A stretch of 64,000 bases of DNA, taken from NCBI RefSeq assembly GCF_019097595.1, contig NC_080720.1, forward strand, positions 20,196,352-20,260,351, written 5' to 3'. This stretch comes from Hemibagrus wyckioides. Its lineage: Eukaryota; Chordata; Actinopteri; Siluriformes; Bagridae. Below are positions 60,661 through 64,000 of the stretch, piece after piece. The stretch's first letter is position 1, and every line of letters begins with the position of its first letter. The translations under genes were made by a program, and so were the position numbers. The notes under the pieces are model-generated. The model did not search any database. It had not been told where the DNA came from and saw nothing but the letters and a program-made list of their open reading frames with translations.

Positions 60661-63600
60661 GTAATCTGCAATTTATAATCTTTGTGTTTTAGCAGCTCAG
60701 CTTTACTCTATTAATTTCCTTATGTGAACATTGTACTTGTGTCATATGTTATATAATGTTAAGCAAAATAAAACAAAACATTTAAACTCTATTGTTTATT
60801 TATGGCCAGTGTTCCACATGACCTTAAAAGGACATGAAAAATATAATGTTACTGCCCTTGTGATAAACAACTTTGGGAGTCTATCTGATCAGTGCAGTTT
60901 ACCTTGCAGGTTTGACGGTGCATATTGAAGGAGACAGCGATGGCAGGGGTGACCTCTCGGGCACTGCGCTCCACCAGGTACTCAGCCAGACGGGAGGAGA
61001 GGTAAGTCTTTCCTGTGCCACTGGGCCCTGACAGGATTAAGCGCCGGTGCTTCAGCAGCAGACTAATATAGTGTTGGATCATAGGCTTCGGGATTAGTGT
61101 CTCAAACACCACATTGTCCACACACTTCTCCTTCAGTCCTGCATAGGTACAATGGAGATACAGATGCATGTATGTGATGCATGTGTCTGCTTCATTGTAA
61201 AAGGCGCTATAAATATATTCAAAATAAATTGAATTGAATTGAATTGAATGTATAATGGGATTGGGGAATGTTATGATTTAAGTGTCAGTGCTTTTGGAAC
61301 TTAAAGAGCTAACTAGGGAAAGATTATATAAGCCTCTAACTGATTAAAGCAGCCTGATAAGAATATAATTAATTTGCAAATAGTACAAATATTAGTTGGT
61401 TCTAATGCCGTGACAAGAACATAATTCCCCTAGAAGCTTTACACCTCAGGGAAATCAAACCAAGCTCTTTCATTCTGAAACACTAACAATAGTAAGAAAC
61501 AGGTGACGCCAACAGCCGAGTGTCCACAGACTGAGCCATCTGATGTTTATTTCAATAGTGGCCTCACATGGTCTCTATAAACTGCCATGAGTGCAGTCTG
61601 CTCTGAAAATAACCTCTAATTTGACCTTGGAGGAGTCTGAGTGCACAACCAAGTGTAATATATCTCTTCCACAGTAATGGTTGTGTTGAAAAGAGACTCT
61701 GCAGCCAGACAGGTTCCTTCTGATTGTTGGGGAAAACTGCAAGATTAATTTTCCTTTCAAACTGAGACTTATGGTGCACTTACATGTGCAGTGTTTAGGC
61801 AGGTTCAGACTAATATAACTTCACTTCATAACAGTTTCACTCTGATTTGGACTTATAGGCAATACTAACCATACTAATGGCTGTGAAAACACCCTTGGGA
61901 TATGGGCGAGATCATGGGAAATGGTATTATCAATGTAAAAGAAAAATAATCATAACCAGCTTAACCTGCTTTTCCCCACTAACCTTTGAGAGACACGTTG
62001 ATGCAGGTGGAAGTCTTGCTAAGGCAGCGTACTGGTGGAGTCTCGGGTGGCTGAACTCCTAGCACCCTCTTCAGATGACTGAGGCTGTAGCTGTAAATGG
62101 AGTCCTGAGACAGGCCCAGGCTGGAGCTCGGGTCCACTACTGACAAGTAGTCCTTTAGAAAAAATAAAGGAGGTGCGGAGGAGGTAAAAATGACCATACT
62201 TCAACAACAAAATGACATGTTATAACTATACACTAATGTCTTGCGCATATCATCATAACACAAAAAGTAGATTTTAGTGTTAGCCAATATGTTAACCAGG
62301 CTGCATAATGGGGATAATGAATACTTTAGTTGGCTGTAGCTCTTCAACTCACCTTAAAAGCTTGGCAGATGGCAGAGTCAAGCGTGCACCAATCAGTCTG
62401 CCCACTGAGTTTAACCAGGCCAATGAAGAATTCCAGCTGTTTAGCCTCCTATGTGAAAAGGTGTAAATTGTTTAGTTAAACATCATTGTACATTTTGTCT
62501 GGAAAAAAGAATATAAAATCTAAGATACTGTAGTATTGAGACATACCTCATTAAAGACTTGCTGGTTGGGGATGCGCACTAGCACTCTGACAATGCTCTC
62601 ATCCTTCTGCAGGGTCGAGGTAGGACTTTGAAATACGTCTGCCACAAAAAAAAAAGCCATTAAATTCAATATTTTCTATGAATAATATAACTAAATTGCA
62701 TGACACTGTTTTGTACTTATGTATGATAAAATATGTATGTTTTATCTATTCATGTGACACCAATCTTTTATAAACAACAATAATCATTCATTAATTCCAT
62801 TTCACTTCATTTAGCACCGGTCAGTGTTGTGGTAAATCTGGAGTCTAGTAGAGAACAGTGAGCATAATACAGCTAAAATTTGATAGTTCCAAGGGGCAGA
62901 TACAACCAGGCACACACACCCTCACACCCTCATTATCAAGGGGCAATCTAGTGTAGCCAGTCCGCCTACTGGTATGTTTTTGAGATGTGGAAACGAGTGA
63001 AACCGGAGGAAGTCATGGGAAGAACATGCAACATTTCATACAGACTGTTACCCAAGCTCAGACTTAAAATTGGGATTCTGGAGCTGTGAGACAGCATGCT
63101 ACCTGCTGCACCACCCATCATTAGATTAGGAAACCATATCCAATTCAAACACAAAGTCCTACGTGACAGCTGCTAAATCTAAGATGGTGTGCACAAATGC
63201 TTCACCTCACCTGTGTTCAAGCTTTCAGTTGCTCCCATGCTAAAGGTTTTGCTAAGAGATGCCACAGATTGTCGTGGTGATAAGGTGCCCAGTGAGCCCA
63301 ACCCGGAGGACTGGGAAGTGGAGCTTGGAGGTCTGGAGACACCCGTCTTCAGCTGGTCATTTTCTGCCTTCAAATTGTCTACCATCATCTGCATGAAAAG
63401 ACATTTAGAGAGATATTTAATCTCTACTGCTATGCAACATTTATTTACTAGTGTATTGCATGCATGGTATGCATGTGTGTGTGCATGTGTGTGTGTGTGT
63501 GTGTATACAAGCACACTCAGAATTTTTTAACACACCTGCATCTTGCTCATGGCTTCCTGTAGCTGCTCCAGTTGGTGAGCAGAAGTAAGGGCCTCTAGCC

Positions 63601-63980
63601 GGATATCTGTAAGTTTACGTTCCTTTTCCCAAAGTTCAGAGCGCAGCTCAGACACCACCTTCTCTTCGGGTTCTGTGCCCTCACTGCTGTCACCCAGTCT
63701 GAAGTAAAAACACATTTACTTTAAAACTTTTGTTGGTGTCTGAGAATGTGGTCAACATTGCCAAATGAGACCCAATAAAAAAAATTCAATAAAAAGAAAT
63801 TGTCTCTTACCCAGAGGAGGAGACAGAAGTGGACGTGTTTAGTGAGAATGGTGTATTTTCCACATTGTGATGGATTTTAGGGGAGGAAGGAGTTGAGGAC
63901 TCAGGGGTGGCAATTTCCTCAATGTCCGAGTACGACTTGGAGCCCTTCTTATAGAAAGCTCTGTTAAAGGAACTTCTCAA
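58161..63980 (-). CDS. nav1: neuron navigator 1, C-terminal 13 coding exons (5' part off the right edge)
   Basis: NAV1 is a microtubule plus-end-associated protein acting in neurite outgrowth and neuronal migration. Thirteen exons join in phase to 1932 nt, the last 643 residues plus stop (local numbering). Residues 1-56 are a Ser-rich segment (LRSSFNRAFYKKGSKSYSDI); about 70-125 a coiled coil (KVVSELRSELWEKERKL, then MMVDNLKAENDQLK); 234-289 the DYLSVVDPSSSLGLS region; 290-510 the AAA-type ATPase with Walker A GPSGTGKT (327-334) and a Walker B-like VVMLDD (393-398); then the C-terminal tail ending MAMLLKLQEAANYIESP. The segments WVPKLWYHLHTFLEKHSTSDF and WPSAQQDQ match human NAV1 rather than NAV2 or NAV3. 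Walker B carries Asp-Asp rather than Asp-Glu, as is usual for navigators. Confidence 0.94.
58493..58690 (-). CDS. nav1: nav1 exon (VWEDPVEWVRDSLPWPSAQQ)
   Basis: A 198-nt, phase 0/0 exon from acceptor ctggcacag to donor ctg|gtcagt. It encodes AHGQKAVWEDPVEWVRDSLP, WPSAQQDQAKLFHLPPPSTG and a Pro/Ser tail ending MESDPL. Confidence 0.95.
59393..59511 (-). CDS. nav1: nav1 exon (FIDLWNHSIIPYLQEG)
   Basis: A 119-nt exon from acceptor ctgcag to donor aag|gtgcgt. It encodes PCFFLSCPVTVEEFRCWFID and LWNHSIIPYLQEGAKDGIK. Confidence 0.94.
59829..60025 (-). CDS. nav1: nav1 exon (ATPase lid region)
   Basis: A 197-nt exon from acceptor tttgaag to donor attg|gtaaga. It encodes MVMFSNNVEPANGFLVRYLH, RKLMEAEDPRSLMNEDLLRV and LDWVPKLWYHLHTFLEKHST. 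This segment is diagnostic for NAV1 among the navigators. Confidence 0.94.
60232..60303 (-). CDS. nav1: nav1 exon (CPYIIGTTNQP)
   Basis: A 72-nt exon from acceptor atctcttag to donor ttag|gtaggt. It encodes PYIIGTTNQPVKMTPNHSLH and LSF, with the TTNQ sensor-1-type motif. Confidence 0.9.
60391..60545 (-). CDS. nav1: nav1 exon with Walker B-like motif
   Basis: A 155-nt exon from acceptor atctccag to donor aatg|gtaagt. It encodes DLQLYLSNLANQIDRETSTS, EIPLVVMLDDVHDAASISEL and VNGALTCKYHK. Confidence 0.93.
60607..60657. repeat. (TA)n microsatellite in nav1 intron
   Basis: About 25 TA units, some 60 bp upstream (transcript sense) of the Walker B exon. Confidence 0.95.
60903..61138 (-). CDS. nav1: nav1 exon with Walker A of the AAA ATPase
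   Basis: A 236-nt exon from acceptor tatgcag to donor aag|gtaaac. It encodes LKEKCVDNVVFETLIPKPMI, QHYISLLLKHRRLILSGPSG and TGKTYLSSRLAEYLVERSAR. The P-loop GPSGTGKT is intact, so nucleotide binding is expected. Confidence 0.96.
61139..61983. other. nav1 intron before the Walker A exon
   Basis: Contains, at about 61200-61250, a reversed copy of the ATTCA repeat family ('aaggcgctataaatatattc', then aattgaattgaattg). The rest is unremarkable. Confidence 0.5.
61984..62152 (-). CDS. nav1: nav1 exon (DYLSVVDPSSSLGLS)
   Basis: A 169-nt exon from acceptor ttctaaag to donor aaag|gttagt. It encodes DYLSVVDPSSSLGLSQDSIY and SYSLSHLKRVLGVQPPETPP, the conserved region just before the ATPase domain. Confidence 0.9.
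62353..62448 (-). CDS. nav1: nav1 exon (QLEFFIGLVKL)
   Basis: A 96-nt exon, phase 0/0, from acceptor cacatag to donor aag|gtgagt. It encodes EAKQLEFFIGLVKLSGQTDW and CTLDSAICQAFK. Confidence 0.9.
62547..62638 (-). CDS. nav1: nav1 exon (VRVLVRIPNQQ)
   Basis: A 92-nt exon from acceptor gtggcag to donor gag|gtatgt. It encodes VFQSPTSTLQKDESIVRVLV and RIPNQQVFNE. Confidence 0.9.
62885..63125 (-). repeat. dispersed repeat in nav1 intron
   Basis: 'caaggggcaatctagtgtag', 'gaaaccggaggaagtcatgg' and 'tacctgctgcaccaccca' appear in the order of a reversed full-length copy of the common interspersed family. Confidence 0.7.
63211..63388 (-). CDS. nav1: nav1 exon (end of coiled coil, Ser-rich)
   Basis: A 178-nt exon from acceptor catgcag to donor acag|gtgagg. 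It encodes MMVDNLKAENDQLKTGVSRP, then SSGLGSLGTLSPRQSVASLS. Confidence 0.92.
63536..63698 (-). CDS. nav1: nav1 exon (coiled coil)
   Basis: A 163-nt exon from acceptor tacttcag to donor cag|gtgtgt. It encodes LGDSSEGTEPEEKVVSELRS and heptad-rich KERKLTDIRLEALTSAHQLE and QLQEAMSKMQ. Confidence 0.92.
63811..63980 (-). CDS. nav1: nav1 exon (Ser-rich, SYSDIEEIATPESS)
   Basis: A 170-nt exon from acceptor tttctgcag to donor ctgg|gtaaga. It encodes LRSSFNRAFYKKGSKSYSDI, then EEIATPESSTPSSPK. This is the first exon complete in the window; upstream exons are beyond base 64000. Confidence 0.9.
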
Positions 63981-64000
63981 CTGCAGAAACAGAAAGAACA

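Overview
This is a stretch of a vertebrate nuclear genome, almost certainly a ray-finned fish. Genes are split into short exons with consensus GT-AG (and one GC-AG) junctions. Intergenic and intronic DNA is AT-rich, packed with di- and tetranucleotide microsatellites, and carries several families of Tc1/mariner-like DNA transposon remnants typical of teleosts. The repeat mix, with degenerate Tc1-like elements and a common interspersed repeat containing a 'gaaaccgg...acatgcaaa' core, would suit a catfish or another otophysan. The species assignment is only a guess.

Three protein-coding genes were recognised, all on the minus strand. From right to left in transcription order they are: (1) nav1 (neuron navigator 1): the last 13 coding exons, 58161-63980, encoding the C-terminal 643 residues with a coiled coil and the AAA-type ATPase domain, followed by a probable long 3'UTR; its upstream exons lie beyond the right edge. 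(2) mybph (myosin-binding protein H): complete, 12 coding exons over 44384-54426, predicted 527 residues, with a Pro/Ala/Glu-rich N-terminus followed by Fn3-Ig-Fn3-Ig, a TATA box, and two probable noncoding 3'UTR exons. (3) syt2-like synaptotagmin: the first four coding exons, 1091-6920, covering the lumenal segment, membrane span, acidic linker and first half of C2A; the rest of C2A and C2B lie beyond the left edge. A CpG-richer segment near 37 kb holds a good splice donor and two CCAAT boxes and may be the noncoding first exon and promoter of syt2, which would make about 30 kb (6947-36948) its first intron.

The exon models were built by reading splice sites and checking phase by hand. Every internal coding junction closes in frame, and exon lengths match residue counts exactly. 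The order nav1-mybph-syt2 matches human 1q32, where NAV1, SYT2 and MYBPH lie within about 2 Mb.

The remaining sequence is mainly repeats. It includes one near-full-length Tc1-like element with a broken transposase (31455-32709), internally deleted Tc1/mariner derivatives at about 1.4, 11.3, 11.5, 15.6, 23.2, 39.8 and 41.2 kb, a MITE with 26-bp perfect terminal inverted repeats (25877-26226), a nested insertion with a 9-bp target duplication (15.85 kb), a nearly identical 183/182-bp direct repeat pair (18.9 and 20.1 kb), and large (GATA)n, (CATC)n, (CT)n and (TA)n arrays. I see no CRISPR array, operon, rRNA or convincing tRNA gene, and no self-contained new biological system. The best leads are gene-structure oddities (a GC-AG intron, introns after the stop codon), the distal syt2 exon, an unassigned exon-like ORF near 33.5 kb, and patchwork duplications near 18.5-20.2 kb.
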